Positions 1 through 9,764 of a stretch of DNA of 64,000 nt are shown in pieces (positions within the stretch are counted from its first letter, which is position 1; each line of letters starts with the position of its first letter). A program made the translations under genes and the position numbers. The stretch spans positions 1 through 64,000 of the forward strand of contig JAJRAK010000052.1 of assembly GCA_028682895.1 (NCBI GenBank). The letters are read 5' to 3'. The notes beneath the pieces were generated by a model, which did no database searches, was not told where the DNA came from, and was given only the letters and a program-made list of their open reading frames with translations. Source of the DNA: Methanomassiliicoccales archaeon (lineage in GTDB: Archaea; Thermoplasmatota; Thermoplasmata; Methanomassiliicoccales; UBA472).

Positions 1-318
1 CTGGGGGCACAGCCCGTCGTAGTAGAGGAGGGCTCCATCGCCAACCAGCTGTACGGAAAGGCGCTCATAATGGAAAGGCATCGGCATCGGTTCGAGGTCA
101 ATCCCAAGCATATAGAGGAGCTTGAGGCCAAAGGCTGGAAGTTCACAGGACGTTCCGCTGACGGTGTGAAGATGGAGATAGGCGAGATGAAAGGGCACGA
201 TTTCTACGTGGCATCGCAGTTCCATCCGGAGTTCAAATCGAGGCCGAACAAGCCATCCCCTCTGCATCTGGGTCTGGTCAGGGCAGCCGTGCGAAAGAAG
301 TACGGCGGCACCCAATAA
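1..318 (+). CDS. pyrG: CTP synthase, C-terminal part (truncated at window start)
   Basis: In-frame with ORF 70..318; glutaminase C-terminus RHRHRFEVNP...FYVASQFHPEFKSRPNKPSPL. Confidence 0.95.
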   Translation: MGAQPVVVEEGSIANQLYGKALIMERHRHRFEVNPKHIEELEAKGWKFTGRSADGVKMEIGEMKGHDFYVASQFHPEFKSRPNKPSPLHLGLVRAAVRKKYGGTQ

Positions 319-356
319 GCTTTATATGGCATGGGGGACTTGGAGGGCCGATAGAC

Positions 357-980
357 ATGTCCAATGACGATTACCTCTCACTCCTGGACCGGGCCAAGAT
401 GCAATTACCGGAGACCATAGAGAAGCACGAGCGCTTCGTTATCCCGGAACCGGACGTTTTCCAGGAAGGAAAGACCACCGTCTTCCGTAACTTCGGTGAT
501 GTTGTGGATACATTGCGCCGGGAGCCGGAGCAGATATTGCAGTACCTGTTGAGGGAACTGGGAACTCCGGGCACCATGGAGGGCCGCCGTGTGGTCTTCA
601 AGACCAGGCTGACCCCGGTCCAGATCGCCGATAAGATCCAGAACTACACCGATACATTCGTCCTGTGCTCCGAGTGCGGACGCCCGGACACGCACATCAA
701 CAAGGAGGACCGCGTCCTCGTATTGGAATGCGAGGCCTGTGGCGCCCACCGCCCCGTAAACGTTCGTAAGACCCAGAAGCCTTCCGAAGAAGGTCTGCGG
801 GAAGGCGGCATCTACGAGATGATGATCGAGGACGTCGGTAAGAAGGGCGACGGAGTGGCCCGCATGTTCGATTACATCATCTATGTCCCTGGGACGACAA
901 AAGGTTCCAGGGTCAAGGTGAAGGTGGCCAAGATAACTGGCAAGGTCGCTTACGGGAACGTTTCCGTTGAGCAGGCCTGA
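357..980 (+). CDS. Translation initiation factor aIF2 beta with C-terminal TRAM domain
   Basis: aIF2beta core with zinc ribbon CSECGRPDTH...CEACGA, then TRAM-like GGIYEMMIEDVGKKGDGVAR...VPGTTKGSRVKVKV. Confidence 0.93.
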   Translation: MSNDDYLSLLDRAKMQLPETIEKHERFVIPEPDVFQEGKTTVFRNFGDVVDTLRREPEQILQYLLRELGTPGTMEGRRVVFKTRLTPVQIADKIQNYTDTFVLCSECGRPDTHINKEDRVLVLECEACGAHRPVNVRKTQKPSEEGLREGGIYEMMIEDVGKKGDGVARMFDYIIYVPGTTKGSRVKVKVAKITGKVAYGNVSVEQA

Positions 981-989
981 TCTTTTTCA

Positions 990-1016
990 GGGGCATCGCC
1001 CCCTTTCCTTTTATTA
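990..1016 (+). terminator. Hairpin plus T-rich tract after aIF2beta
   Basis: GGGGC-ATC-GCCCC stem-loop followed by ctttccttttatt just 3' of the stop at 980. Confidence 0.45.
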
Positions 1017-1056
1017 ATGGCAACAACGATTTATTCAGGCATCTGTATGTGAGCGC

Positions 1057-1968
1057 ATGCGCACCACCAGACAGTACCTGGTCATGGCAATCATGTTCCT
1101 AACCGTGCCCGTGGCCGCATTGCTGCTGGTACCTGGTGTTCCCTCTGGATATCGAGCGTTCGAGGACCAGAACGACCCGGGCAACATCCTGATGTACGTA
1201 CTGCTCATCCTCGTAACCACCGGCGTACTGCTTATATTGATCAAGCGGTCGCGCCTCGGGCTTCTTAAGGCCCTGATGTTCACGGCCATGGGCCTGGGGC
1301 TGTTCTCCATCGGCTCCTTGTTCCTTATGCTGGCCGGGACGAGCGACCTGGTGGCGATGGTCTTCGGCGCGCTCCTGGCCGGAGCACTGCTTACCCTTCT
1401 GATAAAGTATCCCCGATGGTACGTGGTCAACGGGACCGGGCTGATAATGGGCATAGGTGCCGCGCTTATCCTGGGACTGTCCCTAGGGATCCTCCCGGCC
1501 CTGCTCTTCCTGACGGTGATGGCAGTGTATGACGCCCTTTCGGTCTATGTCACCAAGCACATGCTCACACTGGCCAAGGGCATCGTCGACATCGGTCTGC
1601 CGGTGGTCCTGACCGTACCTGCGAAAGGCGGTGAAAAGACGGCCAAGCTTGACCTGAAGGACCGCAGCAAGGACGTAGAGAGGGACGTGATGCTGATGGG
1701 GCTTGGCGATGCCATCATACCATCTGTCCTGGTGATATCCGCTGCAGGGAACCTTCCACAGGTGAGCGCCACGGGATGGGGGCAACCGGCCATGCTGGTG
1801 GCCCTGATGACACTGGTGGCCATGACCATCGGTTACCTTTCCCTCATGTTCCTCATATCGAAAGGAAGGCCGCAGGCTGGACTGCCATTCCTGAACGGAT
1901 GCGCGATAATCGGCTTTACCATCGCATACTTGGTCGTCTACCAGGACCTGGCCTTCGGCTTCGCCTGA
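1057..1968 (+). CDS. Presenilin/signal-peptide-peptidase-like intramembrane aspartyl protease (A22 family)
   Basis: Polytopic; YD motif (VYDALSVYVTKHM), GLGD motif (LMGLGDAIIPS) and GLP near C-terminus (QAGLPFLNG). Confidence 0.85.
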   Translation: MRTTRQYLVMAIMFLTVPVAALLLVPGVPSGYRAFEDQNDPGNILMYVLLILVTTGVLLILIKRSRLGLLKALMFTAMGLGLFSIGSLFLMLAGTSDLVAMVFGALLAGALLTLLIKYPRWYVVNGTGLIMGIGAALILGLSLGILPALLFLTVMAVYDALSVYVTKHMLTLAKGIVDIGLPVVLTVPAKGGEKTAKLDLKDRSKDVERDVMLMGLGDAIIPSVLVISAAGNLPQVSATGWGQPAMLVALMTLVAMTIGYLSLMFLISKGRPQAGLPFLNGCAIIGFTIAYLVVYQDLAFGFA

Positions 1969-2004
1969 GAAAAGATTATTTTCATCCTCGCCATCATCAA
2001 GGAC

Positions 2005-2643
2005 GTGGACGACAGATATCTCGTTCTTTCTGATGTGCATGGGCGCGGATGGGCCGCGGAAGCGGCCAAGGAGCTGATGCGAGAGCAGGGACTGGACCAG
2101 GCGATACTGCTCGGGGACATCACCCATTTCGGCCCCATACAGTTCGCTGAGGAGTTCATACACGACCTGGGGGTCAGATGTTTTGCCGTACCGGGCAACT
2201 GCGATCCCCCTGGGGCGTTGCCGTTCATCGAGAGATGCGCCACCTCGCTGCATGCGAGGAAGGTAAACGTCAACGGTCGAACCTGGGGTGGACTGGGAGG
2301 ATGCAACCCGACCGTGTTCCAGACCCCGTTCGAGATGACAGAGGAGGAGATGGGAGGGCTACTGGCGCCTTTGATGGAGCCGGGAATGATATTGGTCCTC
2401 CATTGCCCGCCGAAAGGAACGTTCGATAGTACGTTCTCTGGCATGAGCGTCGGTAGCACCGCGGTGCGGGACCTTATTGAAAGAACGAAACCGCTGGTCG
2501 TCCTATCTGGTCATATCCACGAGGACCGTGGGGTGGAACAGAAGGATGGGGTCTGGTACATGAACCCGGGGGCGGTCAAGGACCACTACGCTGGGATGAT
2601 GGAACTAGGAAAGGATGTCAAGCTCACCTTACTGGACATCTAG
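2005..2643 (+). CDS. Metallophosphoesterase (YfcE/MJ0936-like)
   Basis: [27 protein letters not shown] motifs. Confidence 0.88.
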   Translation: MDDRYLVLSDVHGRGWAAEAAKELMREQGLDQAILLGDITHFGPIQFAEEFIHDLGVRCFAVPGNCDPPGALPFIERCATSLHARKVNVNGRTWGGLGGCNPTVFQTPFEMTEEEMGGLLAPLMEPGMILVLHCPPKGTFDSTFSGMSVGSTAVRDLIERTKPLVVLSGHIHEDRGVEQKDGVWYMNPGAVKDHYAGMMELGKDVKLTLLDI

Positions 2644-2695
2644 GCGTGAAGCAAGGTATTTATACAGCAGCCCGATTAGGTGTGGAAGGATTGCT

Positions 2696-3079
2696 ATGGC
2701 ATTATGGCAAGGTAGATCTAAGAGGAAGCCCACTGGCGGCAGGTTGACCCTGTCGAGGAAGAAACGCAGGTTCGAGATCGGTAAGGAGCCGGTTTTCACC
2801 TTCGTTGGCACCGAGAAGCGCCAGGTATCCAGGGTACGCGGGGCTAACGTCAAGGTTCGCCTGCTGAAGGCGCAGTTCGCCAATATTTTGGACCCTGCCA
2901 CGAACAAGGCCCAGAAGGCCAAGATCATCACCGTCAAGGAGAACCCCTCCAACCCCAACTACGTCCAGCGCAACATCATCACCAAAGGCGCTGTCATCCA
3001 GACCGAGCTGGGAATGGCCAAGGTCACTTCCAGGCCTGGACAGGACGGGGCAATCAACGCCATCCTCATAAAAGAGTGA
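2696..3079 (+). CDS. rps8e: 30S ribosomal protein eS8 (S8e)
   Basis: [17 protein letters not shown]...KKRRFEIG signature; start moved from 2615 to ATG 2696. Confidence 0.95.
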   Translation: MALWQGRSKRKPTGGRLTLSRKKRRFEIGKEPVFTFVGTEKRQVSRVRGANVKVRLLKAQFANILDPATNKAQKAKIITVKENPSNPNYVQRNIITKGAVIQTELGMAKVTSRPGQDGAINAILIKE

Positions 3080-3093
3080 GCGGGCGGTAGACG

Positions 3094-3387
3094 ATGGCCT
3101 TGGACGAGGACACCGCTTGGGTTCTCTGGCCGGAATATTTCGACCGGTCGAGGCCCAGGTCCCAAGGTCGTAAGGTGAGCAGGGCATTGGCCATAAACGA
3201 TCCAAATGTCGATCTTATCTCCAGGGCGCTGAAGCAATTGGACCTGGAACATAAGGTGGAGCGGGAAAAGAGCTATCCCGCCAATTGGTTCTCCAAAGGC
3301 GGGCGGGTGCTGGTTCAGAGGTCCGGCCCCAAATCCCAACTTGTCCTAAAAGTAGGGGAGATTTTGGTAAAGGGTCAGCGGTCCTGA
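3094..3387 (+). CDS. srp19: Signal recognition particle 19 kDa protein
   Basis: [28 protein letters not shown] signature. Confidence 0.93.
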   Translation: MALDEDTAWVLWPEYFDRSRPRSQGRKVSRALAINDPNVDLISRALKQLDLEHKVEREKSYPANWFSKGGRVLVQRSGPKSQLVLKVGEILVKGQRS

Positions 3388-3665
3388 GGCGTCTCGACCT
3401 CTTCGACCAGCTTCTTGCCCGCAGATACGCTGTCCACGGAGTGGATCACGGCCCCGGAATCGATTATCACTTCTTCTACGTCCTCATAGTTGATCGCGAT
3501 GCCTTCGATGGTGATCTTGATGCTCTCGGTCTCTTGGTCCACCTCGTCCAGGGTACAGTTGACCCCGGATACGCCGTCGACAACGCTCAGTCTGCTGGCC
3601 AGGTCAATTATTGAAGGGTGGTGCGGTTTCAGTACGTCGAGCACTAATCGTTTTATCTCTGACAT
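3375..3665 (-). CDS. DUF211 family protein
   Basis: [51 protein letters not shown]. Confidence 0.85.
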   Translation of the reverse strand: MSEIKRLVLDVLKPHHPSIIDLASRLSVVDGVSGVNCTLDEVDQETESIKITIEGIAINYEDVEEVIIDSGAVIHSVDSVSAGKKLVEEVETPQDR

Positions 3666-3759
3666 GTTCAGTTCTTCCGGGCGTTAAAATGGAATTCTCC
3701 TATAAATTGGTTGTTGGTCGCTGGAAACCATTATTCGCTCCCTCGGACATGTAGTCCAC

Positions 3760-5199
3760 ATGATGCGGTGGGAAGAGGTCAAGGTCCTTGATGCCAATGC
3801 GGAATACCTAGGTGTTCCGATCATGACGCTGATGGAGAACGCCGGATGGGCGTTAGCCCAGGAGATATCCTCTCAGTTCGGCAAGGGCAAGGGGCTACGC
3901 ATAGCCATCCTCTGCGGCATGGGGAACAATGGCGGCGACGGTTTCGTGGCCGCCAGGGCATTGACCAAGGAGAACAAGGTCAAGGTGTTACTGGCATATC
4001 CGCCGGCTGGCATACGGACCGCCGAGGCCAGGGCCAATTTCGAGAAGATCGAGGACATCCACAAGGTCTTCCAGGGAGATGACCTTTCCAACTACGACAT
4101 CATCATCGATGCCATAGTCGGCGTGGGAGCGCAGGGCGAGCTGAGGGACCAGTACAAGGAGATGGTGATGGCCATCAACGCGGTCAAGCGTCCGGTGATC
4201 TCAATTGACATCCCATCGGGACTGGGGACGGCCGTGGCCGTGAAGCCTACCATAACCGTGACGTTCCACTCACTGAAAGAGGGGATGGACAAGGACAATT
4301 GCGGCGAGATCCTGGTCAGGGATATCGGAATGCCGGCCGAAGCGGAGAGGTATATCGGACCTGGGGACATGCTGTTCTACCCGGTGCCGTCACCGGAATC
4401 GCACAAGGGGAAGAACGGGCGCGTACTGCTCGTTGGCGGGGGACCGTACACAGGCGCCCCGGTGCTGGCCGGTATGGCCGCATACCGGATAGGGGCGGAC
4501 CTTGTGTTCGTGGCCTGCCCATCCGAGGTCCGCTCCATCATCGCCTCCCATTCCCCGGACCTCATCACGGTCCCTCTGCTGGGTGCCCGCTTCGCCCAAA
4601 GCAACGTCGAGGAGACGCTGGCATTGTCCAAGGACGTGGACGCGGTGCTGATCGGCCCCGGCCTCGGAGACGATGCTGAGACGATGAAGGCAGTGAGGAA
4701 CCTGATCAGGGGATGCGATCGCCCAATGGTGCTGGACGCGGACGCGCTGAAGGCGGTGGCAGGTCACCTGGACCTGTTGAAGGGGAAGACCGGTGTGCTC
4801 ACGCCCCATCACCGCGAGCTGGAGCTTCTGTGCGGCAGGACCATAGCTCCCGAGCTAGGAGGGCGCCTGGAAGTGGCAAAGCAGATAGCGCTGAACACTG
4901 GCTGGACGTTGCTGGTGAAAGGGAGGGTGGACCTGATCACCGACGGTGTGAACGTTAAGTACAACCGTACCGGGAACCCCGGGATGAGCGTGGGCGGCAC
5001 GGGCGATGTCCTGGCTGGAATAACCGTCGGACTGCTGGCCAAGAAGGCCACGCCCTTCAACTCTGCCCGGATATCGGCGTTCATAAACGGGTCCGCCGGT
5101 GACCTGGCATTCGAGAAGAACAGCTACGGGTTGGTGGCCACAGACCTGCTTGATAGGGTCCCGCAGGTGCTCCGGAGAAATCTTCCCCGAGATCGGTGA
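3760..5199 (+). CDS. nnr: Bifunctional NAD(P)H-hydrate repair enzyme (epimerase + ADP-dependent dehydratase)
   Basis: N-terminal GNNGGDGFVAAR epimerase; C-terminal kinase-like GTGDVLAGITVGLLA. Confidence 0.93.
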   Translation: MMRWEEVKVLDANAEYLGVPIMTLMENAGWALAQEISSQFGKGKGLRIAILCGMGNNGGDGFVAARALTKENKVKVLLAYPPAGIRTAEARANFEKIEDIHKVFQGDDLSNYDIIIDAIVGVGAQGELRDQYKEMVMAINAVKRPVISIDIPSGLGTAVAVKPTITVTFHSLKEGMDKDNCGEILVRDIGMPAEAERYIGPGDMLFYPVPSPESHKGKNGRVLLVGGGPYTGAPVLAGMAAYRIGADLVFVACPSEVRSIIASHSPDLITVPLLGARFAQSNVEETLALSKDVDAVLIGPGLGDDAETMKAVRNLIRGCDRPMVLDADALKAVAGHLDLLKGKTGVLTPHHRELELLCGRTIAPELGGRLEVAKQIALNTGWTLLVKGRVDLITDGVNVKYNRTGNPGMSVGGTGDVLAGITVGLLAKKATPFNSARISAFINGSAGDLAFEKNSYGLVATDLLDRVPQVLRRNLPRDR

Positions 5200-5206
5200 G
5201 GTACGC

Positions 5207-5881
5207 ATGCTGATCGCTTTCATCTCTGACGTGCACGCCAACCTTCCTGCCCTGGAGGCGGTCATGGACGATATGTCGTCCAGGGGCGTCGGCACCGTCT
5301 ACTGCGCCGGAGACATACTCGGATACTACACCTACCCAGACCAAGTGATCGAACTGCTGAGAAGGCGGAACGTCACCTGCATCGCCGGCAATCATGACCG
5401 GGCCGTCCTTGTCGGGGTCAGAGGGATGAACAGCATCGCCGCCTCGGCCATCGAATGGACAAGGAACAATCTTTCAAAGAGCTCGTTGGACTTCATCCGC
5501 GACCTGCCGAACTCGCTGCATCGACCGGTTGAGGGCGTTATGACGGCGGTCCACCACGGATCGCCAAGGAACATGTCCGAGTACGTGTTCGAGGAGCATG
5601 TGAGCGGAGAGCTGCTGGACATCGCTGGCGCCCGCCTGCTCGTGCTGGGCCATACGCATGTCCCGTTCGTAGCACATTTCGCCACTGGAACGGTCATCAA
5701 CCCTGGTTCCGTCGGTCAGCCTCGGGACGGCGATCCGAGGGCCTCATACACCATCCTCGACTCGGTGGAGTGGAACTTCGAGCGGGTGCGTGTCGACTAT
5801 GACAGGCAGCGGGTCATGGACAAGGTGGCCGAGAACGGGCTGCCGGATATGCTGGCGCAAAGGCTCCCCCGGGGTAGGTGA
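5207..5881 (+). CDS. Metallophosphoesterase
   Basis: MLIAFISDVHANLPALEAV, GDILGYYTYPDQVIE, GNHD, GHTHVPF; start at ATG 5207. Confidence 0.9.
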   Translation: MLIAFISDVHANLPALEAVMDDMSSRGVGTVYCAGDILGYYTYPDQVIELLRRRNVTCIAGNHDRAVLVGVRGMNSIAASAIEWTRNNLSKSSLDFIRDLPNSLHRPVEGVMTAVHHGSPRNMSEYVFEEHVSGELLDIAGARLLVLGHTHVPFVAHFATGTVINPGSVGQPRDGDPRASYTILDSVEWNFERVRVDYDRQRVMDKVAENGLPDMLAQRLPRGR

Positions 5882-6658
5882 ATGACCTTCGAAGCGTCAC
5901 CGATACCGGACCGGCCAGTGCTACGTCTCATAGGCACCGAGACCGTCCTGTGCGTCGGGGACCTACATATCGGCCTGGAGGCGGACATGCGCTTCCATGG
6001 CGTCATCGTTCCTTCGCAGACGCACCGGATGGAGAAGGAGCTCATCGACCTGGCGGAGGGGGTTGACCGCCTGATCATAATCGGAGATGTGAAGCATCAG
6101 GTGCCCGGTTCGACCAGACAGGAGCATGTAGAGGTCCCCCGTTTCTTCAATTCCCTGCTCAACTTCTACCCGAAGATAGACCTGGTCAAGGGAAATCATG
6201 ACACTGACATCGAGCGCATGCTGCCTTCCCGGGTCACGGTGCACGATCAGGGCGGGATGCTGTTAGATGATATCGGTTTCGTTCACGGACATGCCTGGCC
6301 ATCGCCCGAGACCATGTCCGGCAGGCTGCTGGTCATGGGTCATAATCATCCGGCCGTGATCTTCGAGGACGGCCTACACCACAACCAGGTGGAAAGATGC
6401 TGGGTACGCTGCCGCTTCAAGGGTATGGGCAACAGGTACGAACATGTTCCAGAGGAGGCCATCATGATCCCGGCGCTGAACCGCTCACTGGGAGGCGGCC
6501 CGGTGAACCTGGAGGGGCCGCGCATGCTCGGACCGTTGCTGGTGAACGAGCTGGTGGACCTCGATAATGGTCAGGTGTACCTGATGGACGGGGTTTATCT
6601 AGGCACGGTCTCATCGCTCCGCGTGAGGCGCAGAGGGTTCTTCCGGCTAGAGGACTGA
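5882..6658 (+). CDS. Metallophosphoesterase (MJ0037/PdeM-like)
   Basis: VGDLHIGLEADMRFHG, IIGDVKHQVPG, KGNHDTDIE, GHNHPAV. Confidence 0.87.
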   Translation: MTFEASPIPDRPVLRLIGTETVLCVGDLHIGLEADMRFHGVIVPSQTHRMEKELIDLAEGVDRLIIIGDVKHQVPGSTRQEHVEVPRFFNSLLNFYPKIDLVKGNHDTDIERMLPSRVTVHDQGGMLLDDIGFVHGHAWPSPETMSGRLLVMGHNHPAVIFEDGLHHNQVERCWVRCRFKGMGNRYEHVPEEAIMIPALNRSLGGGPVNLEGPRMLGPLLVNELVDLDNGQVYLMDGVYLGTVSSLRVRRRGFFRLED

Positions 6659-6757
6659 TCTCGATCACAAAGCGAGCGTTCCTCCCGACGAATGACGTGG
6701 CCATTGCTGTCCTGAAAAATGAAAAATTAGGGAAAAGGTTGGAAGAAAGGGGTTTGC

Positions 6758-8284
6758 TCAGTTCCGGGACAGGGTCTTGTAGACCGAACCGTCCGCGTCC
6801 CTGATGACCGCTACCATCGGCATCTGGCCAGGCAGGGTGTGCGTGGCGCAGCTGTTGCAGGGGTCGTAGGCGCGGTAGGCCATCTCCACGGCGTTCAGCA
6901 GTCCATCGGACACCATCCAGTTCTTGATCAGAGCGGTGGCGGCCTTCCTGACGCTGAGGTTCATGGGGGCGTTGTTGTTGGTCGTCCCGACGACAAGGTT
7001 CACGTTGGTGGTGATGCCGTTCTTGTCGGACTGGTAGTGGTGGACCAGGGTTCCGCGTGGAGCCTCCAGTATTCCCACTCCCTCGTCCGGGACCTTTAGG
7101 TCCGGGTTGCGCACGTCCTTGCTGGTGATCTGCGGGTCCTGAGAAAGCTCCAGGAGCCTCTCGGAAGCGTACAGCAGCTCGATGACCCTGGCCCAGTGAG
7201 TAGCCATGGTGTGGTGCACCGGTCCCTTGACGCCAAGGGAACGGAAGGTCTCGTGGTACTTCTCGAACTCGGCCTGGGCCAACGGGGTTGTGAAACCCTT
7301 GGAGACGTTCAGCCTGGCTAGAGGAGTTGCACGGTATATGCCGCTGTCCTTCCCATCGACCAGTCCCTTCCAGCCGACCGGCTTGAAGTAGCAGAACTTC
7401 TCGTACGACCAGGGCAGGGTGTGCTCGGCGATGTACTTCAGGTATTCCTTGCCCTTGTACCTCGCGACCTCCTCTCCAGTAGGCGAGATCATCTTCTGCG
7501 TTCCGTCGTAGAAGTTGATCTTGTCGTTCTTGTCGACGGTACCGAGGTAGTAGGTCTCGTTGTAGTAGATGCCCGGGTTGGTGATGAGCGCCATGTAGTC
7601 CGGGTTCTTCAGCACGATATCGGCGAACACCTGGTTGGTGAACTGCGCGAACTTCACGCAGGACTTGGCCATGGCCTCGATCTTTGCCCTTTCCTCCTCG
7701 TTGATGCTCTTGGAGAAACCGCCGGGGATACCGCACACCGGGTGGGTGGCCTTACCTCCGAGCATCTCCTGGACCTTCTGGGCGTAGGAACGGTGCTTTA
7801 TGACCTCTCCTCCGATCTCCACTCCGACCGCACCGACCACACCGAGGATGTTCCTCTGAGCGGCCGGGGCTCCCGGGCCGAGGACGAAGTCCGCGGCGGC
7901 CAGGGCATAGAAGTGCGCTATGTGGCTGTGTACGTAGTGGGCCGAGTAGAAGAGCTCGCGCAACTTCTTGGCGGTCTCGGTTGGCTCGACCCCGAAGACG
8001 CCGTCCAAGGCCTTAGTGGCGCACAGGTGGTGAGCACCTGGGCATACACCGCATAGCCTGGAGGTCAGCTTGTTCAGCTCGTCCACGGACCTGCCTATGC
8101 AGAACTTCTCGAAACCCCTAAGCTCGGGCACCTGCCAGTAGGCGTTAGCAACGTTACCGTTGTCGTCCAGGAAGATCTCGATCTTACCGTGACCCTCCAA
8201 TCTGGTTATTGGGTCGATGGTGATGCGCTTCTCGGTGGTCTTGACGATCTTGTCGTCTCCTTGACCCATCAGTATAGGACACAT
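6758..8284 (-). CDS. mvhA: F420-nonreducing [NiFe]-hydrogenase large subunit
   Basis: RLCGVCPGAHHL N-terminal and DPCNSCATH C-terminal CxxC ligand motifs. Confidence 0.95.
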   Translation of the reverse strand: MCPILMGQGDDKIVKTTEKRITIDPITRLEGHGKIEIFLDDNGNVANAYWQVPELRGFEKFCIGRSVDELNKLTSRLCGVCPGAHHLCATKALDGVFGVEPTETAKKLRELFYSAHYVHSHIAHFYALAAADFVLGPGAPAAQRNILGVVGAVGVEIGGEVIKHRSYAQKVQEMLGGKATHPVCGIPGGFSKSINEEERAKIEAMAKSCVKFAQFTNQVFADIVLKNPDYMALITNPGIYYNETYYLGTVDKNDKINFYDGTQKMISPTGEEVARYKGKEYLKYIAEHTLPWSYEKFCYFKPVGWKGLVDGKDSGIYRATPLARLNVSKGFTTPLAQAEFEKYHETFRSLGVKGPVHHTMATHWARVIELLYASERLLELSQDPQITSKDVRNPDLKVPDEGVGILEAPRGTLVHHYQSDKNGITTNVNLVVGTTNNNAPMNLSVRKAATALIKNWMVSDGLLNAVEMAYRAYDPCNSCATHTLPGQMPMVAVIRDADGSVYKTLSRN

Positions 8285-8289
8285 TTTAC

Positions 8290-9309
8290 TCAGGCCTCCT
8301 TCGGAGCAGTGGTAGCTTTCCTTTCTTTAACCTTCCGCTTGATGATAGAGGAAGGCATGGTGTACGAATAGAACGTTCCCAGCGGGTCCTTGACCTGCAA
8401 CATCAGCTCCATGATGTCATCCTCGTTCAGCAGACCTTCCCCATTTCCGATGGAGAAGATCGAAGCCAGTGCGCTCAGCATGCTTCCGCCCTGATCCAAT
8501 ACGTCGGCGGTCGGTCCCATGCATCCACGGCAGGGCTGGTTCCCCTCAAGGCATTTGGCGCCGCAGCCCGCCCTGGTGGACGGTCCGAGGCATATGACAC
8601 CTTGTTCCAACATGCACTTCTTGGGATCGATGTCGATCTCATAGGGCATGAATATCTTGTCCACCTTCTTGACGGTCCTCGTCCTGGGGCACTCATCGCA
8701 GAGGGTCTTCTGAGAGGCGATCACGGAGCCTTTGGGGGGCAGCGGGGCGCCTTCCTTGACGTGCTTCTCCACGATGCCCAGGAACTCGTTGATCAGATTG
8801 GTGGTGGGCGGGCATCCAGGCATGTAATAGTCGACGTCGATCACATGGTCCAGGGTGAACACCTGGTCGTACATGACCGGTATCTCCAGGTCACCTTCAG
8901 GTGCCTTCCAATGCGGGGTGGGGAATACCCTTTCCACATTGTCCGAGGAAGGCGTCTTGGTGTAGACATAGTCCATGATCTCCTTCAGGGTGTACATGTT
9001 GGCCAGTCCGGGAATTCCCCCGAAGCAGGCGCATGAACCGAAGGACACGACCAGCTGGGACTTCTTCCTGAGAAGCTTGGCCACGTGCTCGTTCTCGCTG
9101 TTGCGGATGGCACCGTTGAAAAAGGTGGCGGTGATATATCCGTCAGGCATGGCCTCGACATCCTTCAGCTTGGCGTCGACGGCGATAGGCCAGAAGACGA
9201 TGTCGGCCATCTCGGCCACACCGAGGATCTTCTCGTCTATGTCCAACAGGGCGACGTCGCATCCTCCGCAGCCGGCGCCCCAGTATTGAGCTATCCTTAT
9301 TTTTGCCAT
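8290..9309 (-). CDS. mvhG: F420-nonreducing hydrogenase small subunit
   Basis: MAKIRIAQYWGAGCGGCDVALLDIDEKIL...GSCACFGG...GCPPTTNLI; start at ATG 9309 rather than ORF start 9774. Confidence 0.95.
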   Translation of the reverse strand: MAKIRIAQYWGAGCGGCDVALLDIDEKILGVAEMADIVFWPIAVDAKLKDVEAMPDGYITATFFNGAIRNSENEHVAKLLRKKSQLVVSFGSCACFGGIPGLANMYTLKEIMDYVYTKTPSSDNVERVFPTPHWKAPEGDLEIPVMYDQVFTLDHVIDVDYYMPGCPPTTNLINEFLGIVEKHVKEGAPLPPKGSVIASQKTLCDECPRTRTVKKVDKIFMPYEIDIDPKKCMLEQGVICLGPSTRAGCGAKCLEGNQPCRGCMGPTADVLDQGGSMLSALASIFSIGNGEGLLNEDDIMELMLQVKDPLGTFYSYTMPSSIIKRKVKERKATTAPKEA

Positions 9310-9311
9310 GT

Positions 9312-9764
9312 TCAATCCTCCAGGGGGTTGGGACCGAGTTCGATGATCTTCTGGTTGAACTCCTTGATCGTAGCCTGGAACTTTAGTCCCTCCGATGCGG
9401 AGACCCATTCCAGCTTTAGACGGTCCGGGTTGAATCCATACTGCTCCAGCAGCACGCGGAGCAGGGCGATCCTTCTCCTGGTGCGGTAGTTGCCACCGAT
9501 GTAGTGGCAGTCGGCGGGGTGGCAACCGAGGACGAGTACGCCATCGGCCCCCTTGGCGAAGGCCCTGAGCACGAACTCGGGGTCCACCCTGGCAGAGCAC
9601 ATCGTTCGAATTACCCGGAAGTTGGTCGGCATCTGCAGACGGGATACTCCGGCCAGGTCGGCCCCGGCGTATGAGCACCAGTTGCAACAGAACACCAAAA
9701 GGTTGGGTTCCCAGGCCCCGGCCTCGGCGGCAGGAGCGCTGGTGGTTTGTGCTTGGTTGGACAT
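9312..9764 (-). CDS. mvhD: F420-nonreducing hydrogenase delta subunit
   Basis: LLVFCCNWCSYAGADLAGVSRLQMP...RTMCSARVDPEFVLRAF...VLGCHPADCHYIGGN. Confidence 0.95.
   Translation of the reverse strand: MSNQAQTTSAPAAEAGAWEPNLLVFCCNWCSYAGADLAGVSRLQMPTNFRVIRTMCSARVDPEFVLRAFAKGADGVLVLGCHPADCHYIGGNYRTRRRIALLRVLLEQYGFNPDRLKLEWVSASEGLKFQATIKEFNQKIIELGPNPLED

Noticed and set aside
1483-2253. 256-aa minus-strand ORF antisense to the presenilin-like and phosphoesterase genes
   Set aside because: High-GC shadow ORF; low-complexity H/R/G-rich translation, no recognisable fold, and the opposite strand is clearly coding.
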